DNA of 64,000 nt from Cellvibrio polysaccharolyticus (GCF_015182315.1 NZ_PRDL01000001.1:4194257-4258256); one strand, 5' to 3'. Shown: positions 7,366 through 16,864, numbered from the stretch's first letter. Made by a program: numbers and translations. Notes: a model not told the origin generated them from the sequence alone.

Positions 7366-8568
7366 ATGTTTTTCAATCTCTTTAAAAAATCCGACAAAAA
7401 AGCGACCTCGCCCGAGCCTGAAAAAGCACCCGAGCTAATCCCGCAGCCCCAGGAAACCCAGGAAACCCAGGAAACCCAGGAAACCCAGGAAATAATATCG
7501 TCGGCACCGGAAGTCGCAACGGAGCCAGCCGCAAGCCTTGCTGCCACACCTCTTGCCCCGGTCGTAGAACCACCTGCACCTGCACCTGCACCTGCACCTG
7601 CACCTGCACCTGCACCTGCACCTGCACCTGCACCTGCACCTGCAAACAAGCCTGGTTTTTTTGCCCGCATCAAGCAAGGCTTAAGTCGCACCAGCAGCAA
7701 CTTTGCCCAGGGACTTGGCAACCTGATTCTTGGCCGCAAAACCATTGATGATGATTTGCTGGAAGAAATTGAAACCCAACTGCTGATTGCCGACGTGGGC
7801 GTGGAAGCCACCACGGAAATCATTGAAAACCTTACCCAACGGGTGGCACGCAAGCAGCTGGCGGATGCCGATGCCCTTTATCAGGCGTTGCGCGAACTGC
7901 TCGCCAACTACCTGCGCCCGGTAGAAAAACCGCTGGTTATCGACGCACAACACCAGCCTTACGTGATTCTGGTTGTCGGCGTGAATGGCGTGGGCAAAAC
8001 CACCACCATCGGCAAGCTGGCCAAGCGTCTGCAAAATGAAGGCAAAAAAGTCATGCTGGCCGCAGGCGATACCTTCCGTGCCGCGGCGGTTGAGCAACTC
8101 CAGGTGTGGGGTGATCGCAACAAAGTACCGGTTATTGCCCAGCACACCGGCGCCGATTCTGCCTCGGTGATTTTTGATGCACTGCAGGCAGCGCGCTCCC
8201 GCGGTTGCGATGTGGTTATTGCCGATACTGCTGGCCGTTTGCACAACAAGGGTCATTTGATGGATGAGCTATCAAAGATCAAACGCGTGATGGGCAAGGT
8301 AGACGGTTCTGCCCCGCACGAAGTCTTATTGGTACTGGATGCCGGTACCGGTCAAAACGCCGTCAACCAGGCGAAGGAATTTATTGAAGCCGCCAAAGTC
8401 ACAGGTCTGGCGCTGACCAAACTGGACGGCACCGCCAAAGGCGGCGTTATTTTTGCGCTCAGCAAAAACTTTGGTTTGCCGGTGCGCTTTATCGGCGTTG
8501 GTGAAGCCATTGATGACCTGCAACCTTTTGAAGCCGAACCTTTTATTGAGGCATTGTTTTCACGGTGA
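7366..8568 (+). CDS. ftsY: Signal recognition particle receptor FtsY
   Basis: 400-residue SRP receptor GTPase that delivers ribosome-nascent chains to the Sec translocon. The N-terminal A domain (about 1-100) is acidic/proline-rich and low-complexity: four QET units followed by a long Pro-Ala run. The NG domain follows, with G1 GVNGVGKTTTIGKLA, DTFRAAAVEQL, G3 DTAGRLHNKGHLMDEL and G4 TKLDGTAKGG. A TATAAT hexamer at 7271-7276 may be its -10 box. The stop overlaps the GTG start of ftsE. Copy-number change in the A-domain repeats would keep the frame. Confidence 0.95.
   Translation: MFFNLFKKSDKKATSPEPEKAPELIPQPQETQETQETQETQEIISSAPEVATEPAASLAATPLAPVVEPPAPAPAPAPAPAPAPAPAPAPAPANKPGFFARIKQGLSRTSSNFAQGLGNLILGRKTIDDDLLEEIETQLLIADVGVEATTEIIENLTQRVARKQLADADALYQALRELLANYLRPVEKPLVIDAQHQPYVILVVGVNGVGKTTTIGKLAKRLQNEGKKVMLAAGDTFRAAAVEQLQVWGDRNKVPVIAQHTGADSASVIFDALQAARSRGCDVVIADTAGRLHNKGHLMDELSKIKRVMGKVDGSAPHEVLLVLDAGTGQNAVNQAKEFIEAAKVTGLALTKLDGTAKGGVIFALSKNFGLPVRFIGVGEAIDDLQPFEAEPFIEALFSR
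7450..7485 (+). repeat. 9-bp tandem repeat in ftsY
   Basis: Four full copies of CAGGAAACC plus a partial fifth, encoding repeated Gln-Glu-Thr. The unit length is a multiple of three. Confidence 0.95.
7573..7644 (+). repeat. 6-bp tandem repeat in ftsY
   Basis: Twelve perfect copies of CCTGCA encode a Pro-Ala run in the FtsY A domain. Perfect identity over 72 bp suggests recent slippage expansion. Confidence 0.95.
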
Positions 8569-9233
8569 TTCGTTTCGACGCAGTCAGTAAAGATTATAGC
8601 GATGGTTTTGCGGCCCTGAATCGGGTCGATTTCAATATCGACCCGGGCGAGATGGTATTTCTTACCGGCCATTCCGGCGCCGGAAAAAGTACCCTGCTGA
8701 AGCTGATTATGCTGATGGAGCGGCCCAGCTCCGGACAAATCACTGTTGATGGCAAAGCGCTGGATCAGCTGTCTTCCGGCCAGATTCCTTACTATCGCCG
8801 CAATGTTGGTGTGGTTTTTCAAAACCACCAACTGCTCAATGACCGCAGCGTTTTTGACAACGTGGCGTTACCGCTGCAAGTGGCCGGCAGCTCGCCTTAC
8901 GAAATTGGCCGCCGTGTGCGCGCCGCACTGGACAAAGTCGGTTTGCTGCACAAGGAACACCAGTTACCCATTACGCTGTCGGGCGGTGAACAACAGCGCG
9001 TAGGCATCGCCCGCGCCGTCGTCAATAAACCCGCCCTGCTGCTGGCGGATGAGCCAACCGGTAACCTTGACCCGGAACTATCCACCGAGATTATGTCGCT
9101 GTTTCGCGAATTCAATGATGTTGGTGTTACGGTGCTCATCGCCAGCCACGACCTTGAATTACTCAAGCAAATGAATAAGCGGGTACTGGCCTTGTCCCAC
9201 GGCAAAATTATTCATGATGGAGTGCTGTGGTGA
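8565..9233 (+). CDS. ftsE: Cell division ATP-binding protein FtsE
   Basis: 222-residue ABC ATPase of the FtsEX complex at the divisome, which controls periplasmic amidase activation through EnvC (also in this window). Walker A GHSGAGKST, signature SGGEQQR, Walker B LLLADEPTGNLD. The start is a GTG overlapping the ftsY stop by 4 bp; the stop overlaps the ftsX start. Confidence 0.95.
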   Translation: MIRFDAVSKDYSDGFAALNRVDFNIDPGEMVFLTGHSGAGKSTLLKLIMLMERPSSGQITVDGKALDQLSSGQIPYYRRNVGVVFQNHQLLNDRSVFDNVALPLQVAGSSPYEIGRRVRAALDKVGLLHKEHQLPITLSGGEQQRVGIARAVVNKPALLLADEPTGNLDPELSTEIMSLFREFNDVGVTVLIASHDLELLKQMNKRVLALSHGKIIHDGVLW

Positions 9234-10228
9234 TACGGCGTAAAAGCGAAAAATCGTCCATTCCTCTGCGCAGTGCCGGCGCGGTGCAAAGCAAAACCAG
9301 CCTCGCTACCAAAGCCGATGCCTGGATGGCGCACCACAGCACCAACGCGGTCGGCAGCCTGCTGCGCCTGCTGGAAACCCCGATCCAGAGCCTGATGACC
9401 TGGCTGGTGGTCGCCATTGCGACAACCCTGCCGGCAACACTTTTTGTGGTGCTGCTGAACCTGCAACAACTGGGCGACCACTGGCACAGTTCCAGCCAGA
9501 TTTCGGTATTTCTGAAACAGGGCGCGCGCGCCGACGCGGTAGAAGCGCTACAGAAAAAGTGGCAAGCGAGAAAAGATATTGGTCAATTGAGCTATATCTC
9601 GCCCGATGCGGCACTGAAAGAATTTCGCGATCAATCCGGCCTGGGCAGAGTGGTAGACAGCCTGGATAACAACCCACTGCCCGGCGTTTTTCTGGTGCGC
9701 CCGGCCGATACCGATATCTCCCCTGACGAACTTGAAACGCTGCGTAAAAGTCTCGCCGACGAACCAGTGGTGGAAGAAGCGGCGGTGGATATGCAATGGG
9801 TTAAACGGCTGCATCAGATTATGCAGCTGGCGGAGCGGATGACCATTGCCCTGTCCGTGTTGCTGGCGCTCGGGGTCATTCTTATTATTGGCAACACCAT
9901 CCGCCTGACCATTGAAAACCGCCGCGATGAAATTCTGGTAACCCGTCTGGTCGGTGGCACCAACGCCTGGCTGCGCCGGCCATTCCTGTATACCGGCCTT
10001 TGGTATGGGCTGGGTGGCGGCATAGTGACCACTCTGCTGCTGGCAACCGGTATCGCCTGGTTGAATCAACCGGTTTCGTCACTGGCAGATCTCTACCAAA
10101 GCAGCTATCGTCTGCAAGGGCTGGGCTTTATTGGCAGCCTGCAATTGATACTGCTGGCCGGCCTTACCGGTGTCATCGGCGCATGGATTGCTGTAAGTAG
10201 ACATTTGCGCCAAAGCGAGGCCCATTGA
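9227..10228 (+). CDS. ftsX: Cell division protein FtsX
   Basis: 333-residue inner-membrane partner of FtsE. There is a cytoplasmic N-terminal tail, a first transmembrane segment (WLVVAIATTLPATLFVVLL), a periplasmic domain of about 130 residues that recruits EnvC, and three more membrane segments (LSVLLALGVILIIGNTIRL and two near the C-terminus). The start is GTG at 9227 or the adjacent GTG at 9230, overlapping ftsE. Confidence 0.94.
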   Translation: MVIRRKSEKSSIPLRSAGAVQSKTSLATKADAWMAHHSTNAVGSLLRLLETPIQSLMTWLVVAIATTLPATLFVVLLNLQQLGDHWHSSSQISVFLKQGARADAVEALQKKWQARKDIGQLSYISPDAALKEFRDQSGLGRVVDSLDNNPLPGVFLVRPADTDISPDELETLRKSLADEPVVEEAAVDMQWVKRLHQIMQLAERMTIALSVLLALGVILIIGNTIRLTIENRRDEILVTRLVGGTNAWLRRPFLYTGLWYGLGGGIVTTLLLATGIAWLNQPVSSLADLYQSSYRLQGLGFIGSLQLILLAGLTGVIGAWIAVSRHLRQSEAH

Positions 10229-10323
10229 CAAGCCTCTCAAGCGAGCGCATATTAAAAGTTATCAAGGGTTTGAAATAACCTTAAGCAACTGATTTTTAAA
10301 GCCTTTGCTGTTATTTCAGGAAC

Positions 10324-10381
10324 TTATACGGGACGCAGCACTCCAACTTTGCAAGTGCTTTCCCCGAAAGTATTTATACGG
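10324..10381 (+). promoter_or_regulatory. rpoH leader: direct repeat and hairpin
   Basis: The 163-bp ftsX-rpoH gap holds a direct repeat TTATACGG at 10324 and 10374 and, between them, an inverted repeat AGCACT (10337-10342)/AGTGCT (10354-10359). The second repeat copy touches the GGAGGA ribosome binding site. RpoH translation is thermoregulated by mRNA structure in enterics; whether this leader does the same is untested. Confidence 0.35.
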
Positions 10382-10391
10382 AGGACTATAC

Positions 10392-11246
10392 ATGAGCTCA
10401 AATCTGCAACCGGTTGGTGTTCTTGCGCCAGGTGCAAATCTGAATGCCTATGTTCAGGCTGTCAGCAGCTTCTCCATCCTGACAGTTGAGCAGGAACAGG
10501 AATTGGCCAAAGACCTTCACCAGAACGGCAATCTTGATGCCGCTCGTAAACTGGTTATGGCTCACCTGCGCTTTGTGGTGCACATTGCACGCTCTTACAA
10601 CGGTTACGGCCTGCCACTGGGTGATCTGGTACAGGAAGGTAACGTCGGGTTGATGAAGGCGGTTAAACGCTTTAACCCCGAAAAAGGCGTTCGTCTGGTG
10701 TCGTTTGCAGTGCACTGGATCAAAGCCGAGATTCACGAATACATCCTGCGCAACTGGCGCATCGTTAAAATCGCCACTACCAAAGCCCAGCGTAAACTTT
10801 TCTTTAACCTGCGCGGCGCCAAAAAACGCCTTGCCTGGTTAAGCAATGACGAAGCTGAAGCGGTAGCAAATGATCTGGGTGTAGATATCAAACACGTTCG
10901 CGAGATGGAAGGCCGACTGGCCTCTTACGACGCTGCGTTTGATGCGGGTGAAGACGACGATGACGAGAGTTACGTTGCACCGGCCAATTACCTGGAAGAC
11001 AAACGCTACGACCCGGCTACCCAGCTGGAAAATGCCAACTGGGAAGAAACCAGCGTTTCCGGCCTTGAAGTGGCCATGGAAAAACTGGATGACCGCAGCC
11101 GCGCTATTTTGCAACGTCGCTGGTTGAACGATGACAAAGCTACGCTGCATGATCTGGCCGCTGAATACGGTGTTTCCGCCGAGCGCATTCGTCAGCTGGA
11201 AAAAAATGCCATGAACAAAGTAAAAAATATGATGCTGGAAGCCTGA
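10392..11246 (+). CDS. rpoH: RNA polymerase heat-shock sigma factor RpoH (sigma-32)
   Basis: 284-residue alternative sigma factor. Region 2 contains HLRFVVHIARSYNGYGLPLGD, GNVGLMKAVKRFNPEKG and the -10 recognition part SFAVHWIKAEIHEYILRNW. The RpoH box QRKLFFNLR, specific to sigma-32, follows. Region 4 ends with YGVSAERIRQLEKNAM. A strong GGAGGA ribosome binding site supports the ATG at 10392. Position after ftsY-ftsE-ftsX is conserved in gammaproteobacteria. An acidic stretch (GEDDDDES) lies between regions 3 and 4. Confidence 0.96.
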   Translation: MSSNLQPVGVLAPGANLNAYVQAVSSFSILTVEQEQELAKDLHQNGNLDAARKLVMAHLRFVVHIARSYNGYGLPLGDLVQEGNVGLMKAVKRFNPEKGVRLVSFAVHWIKAEIHEYILRNWRIVKIATTKAQRKLFFNLRGAKKRLAWLSNDEAEAVANDLGVDIKHVREMEGRLASYDAAFDAGEDDDDESYVAPANYLEDKRYDPATQLENANWEETSVSGLEVAMEKLDDRSRAILQRRWLNDDKATLHDLAAEYGVSAERIRQLEKNAMNKVKNMMLEA

Positions 11247-11269
11247 CGGTTTCGCATCTACGCCGAAAA

Positions 11270-11292
11270 GCCGCGATCATCGCGGCTTTTTT
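11270..11292 (+). terminator. Rho-independent terminator of rpoH
   Basis: GCCGCGA-TCA-TCGCGGC, a perfect 7-bp stem followed by six T, 23 bp after the rpoH stop. Confidence 0.9.
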
Positions 11293-11412
11293 ATGCCTGT
11301 ACCATCCGTGGCTGCCAGCGTTCAGACTGTCGCTACAGAATGCTTGAAATAGTTTGCAGCCATTTTTTATAAGCAATAATTTTCACCCGTCAATTCAGAG
11401 ATGCCCGCCATT

Positions 11413-11799
11413 ATGAGCCGATTCTTTTTACTGATTGCCGCCACCTCCGGATTTCTGGCTGTCATGTTGGGTGCTTTTGCCGCGCACGCACTTAAAAACA
11501 AACTCGACAGCTATGCGCTGGGGATTTTTCAAACCGGCGTCACCTACCAGATGTATCACGCATTGGCGTTGTTCGGCGTGGCCATTTTGCTGTCCCTTTA
11601 CCCCGGCAAGCTGTTGCAGTGGGCCGGTTACAGCTTTATTGTCGGCACGCTGCTGTTTTGCGGCAGTCTTTACTGGCTGGCATTTGGCGCACCCCGCTGG
11701 GTTGGCCCTATCACGCCTCTGGGCGGAACCGGTTTTTTAATTGGCTGGTTGTGTCTGGCGATCGCCGCGCTGCAATGGAAGGGTATTAACCCCGCCTGA
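11413..11799 (+). CDS. DUF423 (YgdD-type) inner-membrane protein
   Basis: 128-residue four-helix membrane protein of the DUF423/YgdD family, function unknown. It shows the family features SRFFLLIAATSGFLAVMLGAF near the start, a GAFAAHALK loop, and GSLYWLA plus TPLGGTGFLIGW towards the end. The start ATG at 11413 aligns with the family N-terminus; an in-frame ATG at 11401 would add four residues and cannot be excluded. It lies upstream of trmB on the same strand. Confidence 0.85.
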   Translation: MSRFFLLIAATSGFLAVMLGAFAAHALKNKLDSYALGIFQTGVTYQMYHALALFGVAILLSLYPGKLLQWAGYSFIVGTLLFCGSLYWLAFGAPRWVGPITPLGGTGFLIGWLCLAIAALQWKGINPA

Positions 11800-11934
11800 C
11801 GGCTCCGGATTTCCTGCCGGCGATCAATACTATGGGTCGCGCTATCGGCATCCGGGGCAAGCTGAGGTAAAATATTCGCAACAGGCGCAGTTCGCAGGAA
11901 TTGCGCCGTTTTTCTTAATGGATAATGCGTTTTC

Positions 11935-12690
11935 ATGACCAGCGATACCGATACACTTCACTCACTTGCCGTCGAAACCGATGATCAGGGCGAATTTCTG
12001 ATCAAACCGGAGTTCAAGCCCAAATCGATTCGCAGTTTTGTTATCCGCGCCGGGCGTATTACCGTCGGCCAAAAACATGCGTTTGAACAATGGTGGCCGC
12101 AATTGGGTCTCAGCTTGCATAATGGCAAACTCGACCCGGAACAACTCTTCGGCCGCAAGGCACCGCTGGTCATAGAGATAGGCTTCGGGATGGGCGACTC
12201 CCTGCTGGAAATGGCCCGGCAACAACCGGATCATGACTTTATCGGCATCGAGGTGCATCCGCCAGGTGTGGGAAGGCTGATCAACGTAGCGGGACAGGAA
12301 AACCTCACCAATCTGCGGGTGTTTATGGCCGATGCCATGGACGTGCTGGAAGATTGCATTCCCGAGGGCAGCGTAGATCGGCTGCAACTCTACTTTCCTG
12401 ATCCCTGGCATAAGAAAAAACACCATAAGCGCCGTATCGTGCAGTTGCCTTTTGTGGAGCGCATTCGCACGCGTCTGCGACCTGGCGGCGTGTTCCATAT
12501 GGCAACTGACTGGCAAAATTATGCCGAGCACATGCTGGAAACCCTGCAACAGGCACCCGGTTTCAGCAACTGCCGCACGGATAACGGGTATGCGCCACGC
12601 CCGGATTACCGCCCGGTTACCAAGTTTGAAAAACGTGGTGAACGGCTTGGCCACGGTGTTTGGGATTTATTATTCCAACGCGATGCCTGA
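11935..12690 (+). CDS. trmB: tRNA (guanine-N7-)-methyltransferase TrmB
   Basis: 251-residue enzyme that makes m7G46 in the variable loop of tRNAs. The SAM motif is LVIEIGFGMGDSLLEMA, and the catalytic/tRNA-binding signature is LYFPDPWHKKKHHKRR. The end GERLGHGVWDL matches the family. The N-terminal 40 residues include SFVIRAGRIT, typical of bacterial TrmB. Confidence 0.95.
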   Translation: MTSDTDTLHSLAVETDDQGEFLIKPEFKPKSIRSFVIRAGRITVGQKHAFEQWWPQLGLSLHNGKLDPEQLFGRKAPLVIEIGFGMGDSLLEMARQQPDHDFIGIEVHPPGVGRLINVAGQENLTNLRVFMADAMDVLEDCIPEGSVDRLQLYFPDPWHKKKHHKRRIVQLPFVERIRTRLRPGGVFHMATDWQNYAEHMLETLQQAPGFSNCRTDNGYAPRPDYRPVTKFEKRGERLGHGVWDLLFQRDA

Positions 12691-12758
12691 GGCCGTTGCC
12701 GATCAACGACCAAGCTAATATGGTTATTAACATTTACTTTTTATAGAGGGTCTTTACC

Positions 12759-13070
12759 GTGAAAAAACTGCTCCCCCTGATCGCTCTTGTCACCCTGACA
12801 TCCGCCTGTACCTGGGTGAAAGTTAACGACGACGGCAAGCATGTAGCCGTTACCAACCAAACCAACGTTGCCAACTGCGAACAACTGCGCACCGTGAGCG
12901 TAAAAGTCACCGCCAGTGTTGGCCCTCTTGATCGTGGTACCGAAAAAGTAGCCACCGAACTGGCCACCATGGCCCGTAACGAAGCCATGAATTTCGGCGG
13001 TGATACCGTTGCTGCGCTGGGCCCGGTTAAAGATGGCGCCCAGGACTTTGGCGTTTATCGCTGCAAATAA
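12759..13070 (+). CDS. DUF4156-like small lipoprotein
   Basis: 103 residues. Signal peptide with lipobox LTSAC (Cys 17), so it is probably an outer-membrane or periplasmic lipoprotein. The mature domain (NCEQLRTVSVKVTASVG, then LATMARNEAMNFGGDTVAA) resembles the DUF4156 family of enterobacterial and pseudomonad lipoproteins of unknown role. It is a single gene with a terminator 6 bp downstream. Confidence 0.8.
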   Translation: MKKLLPLIALVTLTSACTWVKVNDDGKHVAVTNQTNVANCEQLRTVSVKVTASVGPLDRGTEKVATELATMARNEAMNFGGDTVAALGPVKDGAQDFGVYRCK

Positions 13071-13076
13071 GTCGCC

Positions 13077-13114
13077 CGCGCAGGGTTGATCCCCATCAAC
13101 CCTGCGCGCGTTTT
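13077..13114 (+). terminator. Strong hairpin terminator after the lipoprotein gene
   Basis: A 14-bp perfect stem (13077-13090 with 13095-13108), CCCC loop, followed by a short T run. Confidence 0.85.
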
Positions 13115-13225
13115 ACCCCCCGCTTTTGTTCTGCCCCCAACGAAAAATCCGACGCTGTCTTCAAATTGTCATAAACTGAAATTAGTCTGTCAGGCAAGGC
13201 TGTTTGGCTAGTTTCGGAGCGCAAG

Positions 13226-15298
13226 GTGTCCACCACGTATTTCAACCGCGAATTGAGTTTGCTGGAATTTAATAAACGAGTGCTGTATCAGGCTTATGAT
13301 GAATCATTGCCGATTATGGAACGGCTGCGTTTTCTCTGTATTTTTTCTACCAACCTTGATGAATTTTTTGAAGTCCGGGTAGGCGGTCTGGTGGAGATGG
13401 TTGAACTCAGCGCCCCGGCACCGGTAGGCCCGGATGGGCTGGCACCCGTCCAGGCACTGCTCGAAATTGCCGAACGTGCGCATCATCTGGTCGATGAACA
13501 GTACCAGCTACTGAATCAGCAAATTCTGCCCCTGCTGCGCGAGCATGGCATTCATGTGTTACGTCGCGATGAATGGCAGGAACATCACACGCAATACCTG
13601 AAAGCCTATTTTTCCTCCGATATTTTGCCGGTACTCAGCCCTATCGGCCTCGACCCTGCTCACCCCTTTCCGCGTATTCTGAATAAAAGCCTGAGCTTTA
13701 TCGTCAAGCTGGACGGTAAGGACGCCTTCGGGCGCAACTCGGGCAAGGCTATCGTCCAGGTTCCACGTTCCTTGCCACATCTTATCGAGCTGCCGCCTGG
13801 CGTGGCAGGCAAAGAACGTGCCTTTGTTTTTATCTCGTCGATTGTGCATTACTTTATGGCCGAATTATTTGTCGGCATGACGGTAATAGACAGCTATCAG
13901 TTCCGCCTGACCCGCAACTCGGATATTTTTCTCGATGAGGAAGAAACCGAAGACTTGCTGCGTGCGGTTCAGGGTGAACTGGCTTATCGCCAATATGGCG
14001 ATGAGATTCGCCTGGAAATTGCAGATACCTGCCCGAAAGATCTCGAACAATTTTTATTGCAGCGCTGCAACTTGAACGAAAACGCCGTTTACCGTTTGAA
14101 CGGCCCGGTCAACCTCAACCGCTTCAGCGATTTGTTTGATCTGGTAAAAACGCCCGCGTTTTATTTCACGCCGTTTATTCAGGCAATGCCAAAATTGCCG
14201 AAACGTTCCAACAGCTATTTTGATGCGCTGCAAAAGCAGGACATATTGCTGCACCATCCGTTTGATTCTTTTCAGGCGGTGGTGGATTTTCTTCGCGAAG
14301 CCGCAGCAGATCCCAACGTACTCGCCATCAAACAAACGCTTTACCGCTCCGGCTCCAACTCACCGCTGGTGGACGCGCTTGTCACTGCCGCCAAAGCCGG
14401 AAAGGAAGTGACCGCGATTATTGAATTGCGCGCGCGCTTTGATGAAGAACAAAACGTCGCGCTTGCCGAACGTTTGCAGCGCTACGGCATTCACGTTATT
14501 TACGGTGTGGTGGGTTACAAAACCCACGCCAAAATGTTGCTGGTCGCCCGCCGTGAACAAGGCAAGGTGCGTTACTACGTGCACCTGGGTACCGGCAATT
14601 ACCACCTGCGCACCAGTATGCTCTACACCGATTACGGCCTCATCACCAGCGACAAGGAAATTGGTGATGATGTGTACCGGATTTTTTTACAGCTGAGCAG
14701 CATGGGCAAAGCCTCACGGATGGACGCTTTGATGTACGCGCCCTTTACGCTCCATAAAGGCATTGTTAAACGCATTCGTATTGAAAAAGAAAATGCCGAG
14801 CAAGGCAAAGCTGCGCGCATTATTGCCAAGATGAATTCGCTCTACGATGAAGAGCTGGTGAACGAGTTATATGCCGCCTCGCAAGCCGGGGTAGAAATTC
14901 ATTTGATTGTGCGTGGTATTTGTCAGCTGCGCCCGGGTGTGCCGGGCCTTTCTGAAAATATTTATGTGCGCTCGATTATCGGGCGTTTTCTCGAACACAG
15001 CCGGGTTTTTTATTTTGAAAATGCCGGCACCCCGGAGTTATGGTGCTCCAGTGCCGACTGGATGAGTCGTAACATGTTCCACCGGGTAGAAACCTGTTTC
15101 CCTATTCGCCATAAAAAAATTCGCGACCGCATCGTCGAAGATATGGGCATTTATCTGGCGGATAACACCCATGCCTGGCTGTTACAGGAAGATGGCCAAT
15201 ACCAGCGTATTCGCCCTGAAGAAGGCGAAGCGGCAATTGATGCGCAGGCTATTTTGCTGGAGCGGTGGTCAGCGAGGCAGTTGCCCGGCGCGGTCTGA
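13226..15298 (+). CDS. ppk1: Polyphosphate kinase 1
   Basis: 690-residue enzyme polymerising the gamma phosphate of ATP into polyphosphate. N domain starts YFNRELSLLEFNKRVL; FSTNLDEFFEVRVGGL follows. The catalytic C1 domain has GYKTHAKMLLV with the phosphorylated histidine, and the C2 domain has SADWMSRNMFHRVE. Length is typical. The start is a GTG at 13226 preceded by GGAG. It is convergent with ppx, so the making and breaking enzymes of polyphosphate are neighbours but separately transcribed. The 57-bp gap between them shows no clear terminator. Confidence 0.96.
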   Translation: MSTTYFNRELSLLEFNKRVLYQAYDESLPIMERLRFLCIFSTNLDEFFEVRVGGLVEMVELSAPAPVGPDGLAPVQALLEIAERAHHLVDEQYQLLNQQILPLLREHGIHVLRRDEWQEHHTQYLKAYFSSDILPVLSPIGLDPAHPFPRILNKSLSFIVKLDGKDAFGRNSGKAIVQVPRSLPHLIELPPGVAGKERAFVFISSIVHYFMAELFVGMTVIDSYQFRLTRNSDIFLDEEETEDLLRAVQGELAYRQYGDEIRLEIADTCPKDLEQFLLQRCNLNENAVYRLNGPVNLNRFSDLFDLVKTPAFYFTPFIQAMPKLPKRSNSYFDALQKQDILLHHPFDSFQAVVDFLREAAADPNVLAIKQTLYRSGSNSPLVDALVTAAKAGKEVTAIIELRARFDEEQNVALAERLQRYGIHVIYGVVGYKTHAKMLLVARREQGKVRYYVHLGTGNYHLRTSMLYTDYGLITSDKEIGDDVYRIFLQLSSMGKASRMDALMYAPFTLHKGIVKRIRIEKENAEQGKAARIIAKMNSLYDEELVNELYAASQAGVEIHLIVRGICQLRPGVPGLSENIYVRSIIGRFLEHSRVFYFENAGTPELWCSSADWMSRNMFHRVETCFPIRHKKIRDRIVEDMGIYLADNTHAWLLQEDGQYQRIRPEEGEAAIDAQAILLERWSARQLPGAV

Positions 15299-15355
15299 TT
15301 TTCGGAACAGACCGGCTGATGACGAACGGACAACATGCCACCACTGCAAGATTTT

Positions 15356-16864
15356 TCAAACAGCGGCAATCGTCAGTGTGTAATCAATATCGGCCAGGTG
15401 ATGCGCTTCAGTTTCGAGATCCGCACTGGCCAGCGGATTTTCTTCCAGCCAGCGCGCACTCAGCGATAACTTCAATGCATTTTCATGGGCCTTCAGGGTA
15501 ATTTCCGGAATGCCCTTTTTACTGTTGCGGCCGCGGTGAAAAACCAACGCAAGACGTAACAGAATGGCGATACGCACCAGTGCCTTATTGTCCATAGGAA
15601 ATACTTTGACCGGAAAGCGTTTGCGATGCGCCAGCACCAGATGCGATAGCTGTTGCTGTTCAACGCGGGAATAACCGGCCAGATCAACATGCTCAACAAT
15701 GTACGCGCTGTGTTTGTGGTAATCGTTATGGGAAATGCCCAGACCAACGCCGTAAAGTCTTATCGCCCAACCTAATAATTTTTCCGAATCTTTAGGGTTG
15801 AGGTTCCAGCCCTTATCCACCTGCGCCAATAATTTCAGGGCAGTGGCTTCCACAGCTTCTACTTTTTCAAAGCTGACATGAAAGCGACGCGCCAATGCAT
15901 CTACACTGGCCTGACGAATATCGTGATTTTCCAGACGGCCTTTCAGGTCATAGAGCAAACCCTCGCGTAACGCCCATTCTGCCGCTTGCATGGTTTTTAA
16001 TTGCAAACTTTCAAACAGCACCTGCAACACAATCACGCCGCCAATAAAAACCGGCTGGCGGTCTTCTGACAAGCCGTTGAGTTTCAGCTGGGTATCGCCC
16101 TTCTCCCGGTAGAGATCAATAATCCGCTGCAAGGAACTGGCCTCAATAGTGCCATTACTCCAGCCGGATGCTTCGCACACGCGTGCCACCGCTTTAATGG
16201 TGCCGGAAGCGCCCAGCACCTCCTGCCAGCCTTGCTCCAGAAAGGTTTCTACCACCGGTTCCAGTTCTTGCAAACAGGCAATGCGTGCGCGTTTGATGTG
16301 CTTGTCGTTGACTTTACCATCCGGAAAATAATGCTTGGTAATACTGACGCAACCCATATTCAAGCTTTCCTTGAATTGCGGCTGCATGCCTTCACCGAGA
16401 ATAATTTCTGTACTGCCACCGCCGATGTCCATCACGATGCGCTTGCCTTTGGCCGGTGCAATATCGTGTGCTACGCCGAGGTACACCAGACGCGCCTCTT
16501 CATCACCGGAAATAATTTCTACCGGGTGACCGAGGCGGGTTTGTGCTTCCGCAAGAAATGCTCGCGAGTCGCTAATACTACGCAGGGTTTTGGTGCCGAC
16601 AATGCGCACGCTGCGCGAGGGATATTCGCGCAAATACTCACCGAATTTTTGCAGGCAATTCATTGCGCGTTCGCGAGCGCTCTCATTCAAGGTGCCATCC
16701 GCCTCCAAACCCCAACCAAGACGCACCGGCTCACGCAAGCGATCCAGCAGCAATAATTGGCCATCTTGCCAACGGGCAATAATCATATGAAAACTGTTGG
16801 AGCCGAGATCAATCGCGGCGATATGACTGGAGACAGGGGAATTATTATGAGAGAGATCGAACAT
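15356..16864 (-). CDS. ppx: Exopolyphosphatase / guanosine pentaphosphate phosphatase
   Basis: 502-residue Ppx/GppA enzyme that trims polyphosphate from its ends. The ASKHA-type nucleotide fold is shown by AAIDLGSNSFHMIIARW and MDIGGGSTEIILGEG. The C-terminal HD-like helical domain (NDYHKHSAYIVEHVD) is present, giving the long PPX form. It faces ppk1 tail to tail. Confidence 0.94.
   Translation of the reverse strand: MFDLSHNNSPVSSHIAAIDLGSNSFHMIIARWQDGQLLLLDRLREPVRLGWGLEADGTLNESARERAMNCLQKFGEYLREYPSRSVRIVGTKTLRSISDSRAFLAEAQTRLGHPVEIISGDEEARLVYLGVAHDIAPAKGKRIVMDIGGGSTEIILGEGMQPQFKESLNMGCVSITKHYFPDGKVNDKHIKRARIACLQELEPVVETFLEQGWQEVLGASGTIKAVARVCEASGWSNGTIEASSLQRIIDLYREKGDTQLKLNGLSEDRQPVFIGGVIVLQVLFESLQLKTMQAAEWALREGLLYDLKGRLENHDIRQASVDALARRFHVSFEKVEAVEATALKLLAQVDKGWNLNPKDSEKLLGWAIRLYGVGLGISHNDYHKHSAYIVEHVDLAGYSRVEQQQLSHLVLAHRKRFPVKVFPMDNKALVRIAILLRLALVFHRGRNSKKGIPEITLKAHENALKLSLSARWLEENPLASADLETEAHHLADIDYTLTIAAV

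Noticed and set aside
7104..7853. Gly/Ala-rich open frame opposite ftsY
   Set aside because: Its composition simply mirrors the CCTGCA and CAGGAAACC repeats of ftsY.
15299..15355. Terminator between convergent ppk1 and ppx
   Set aside because: No stem with a T run could be drawn in this 57-bp gap.
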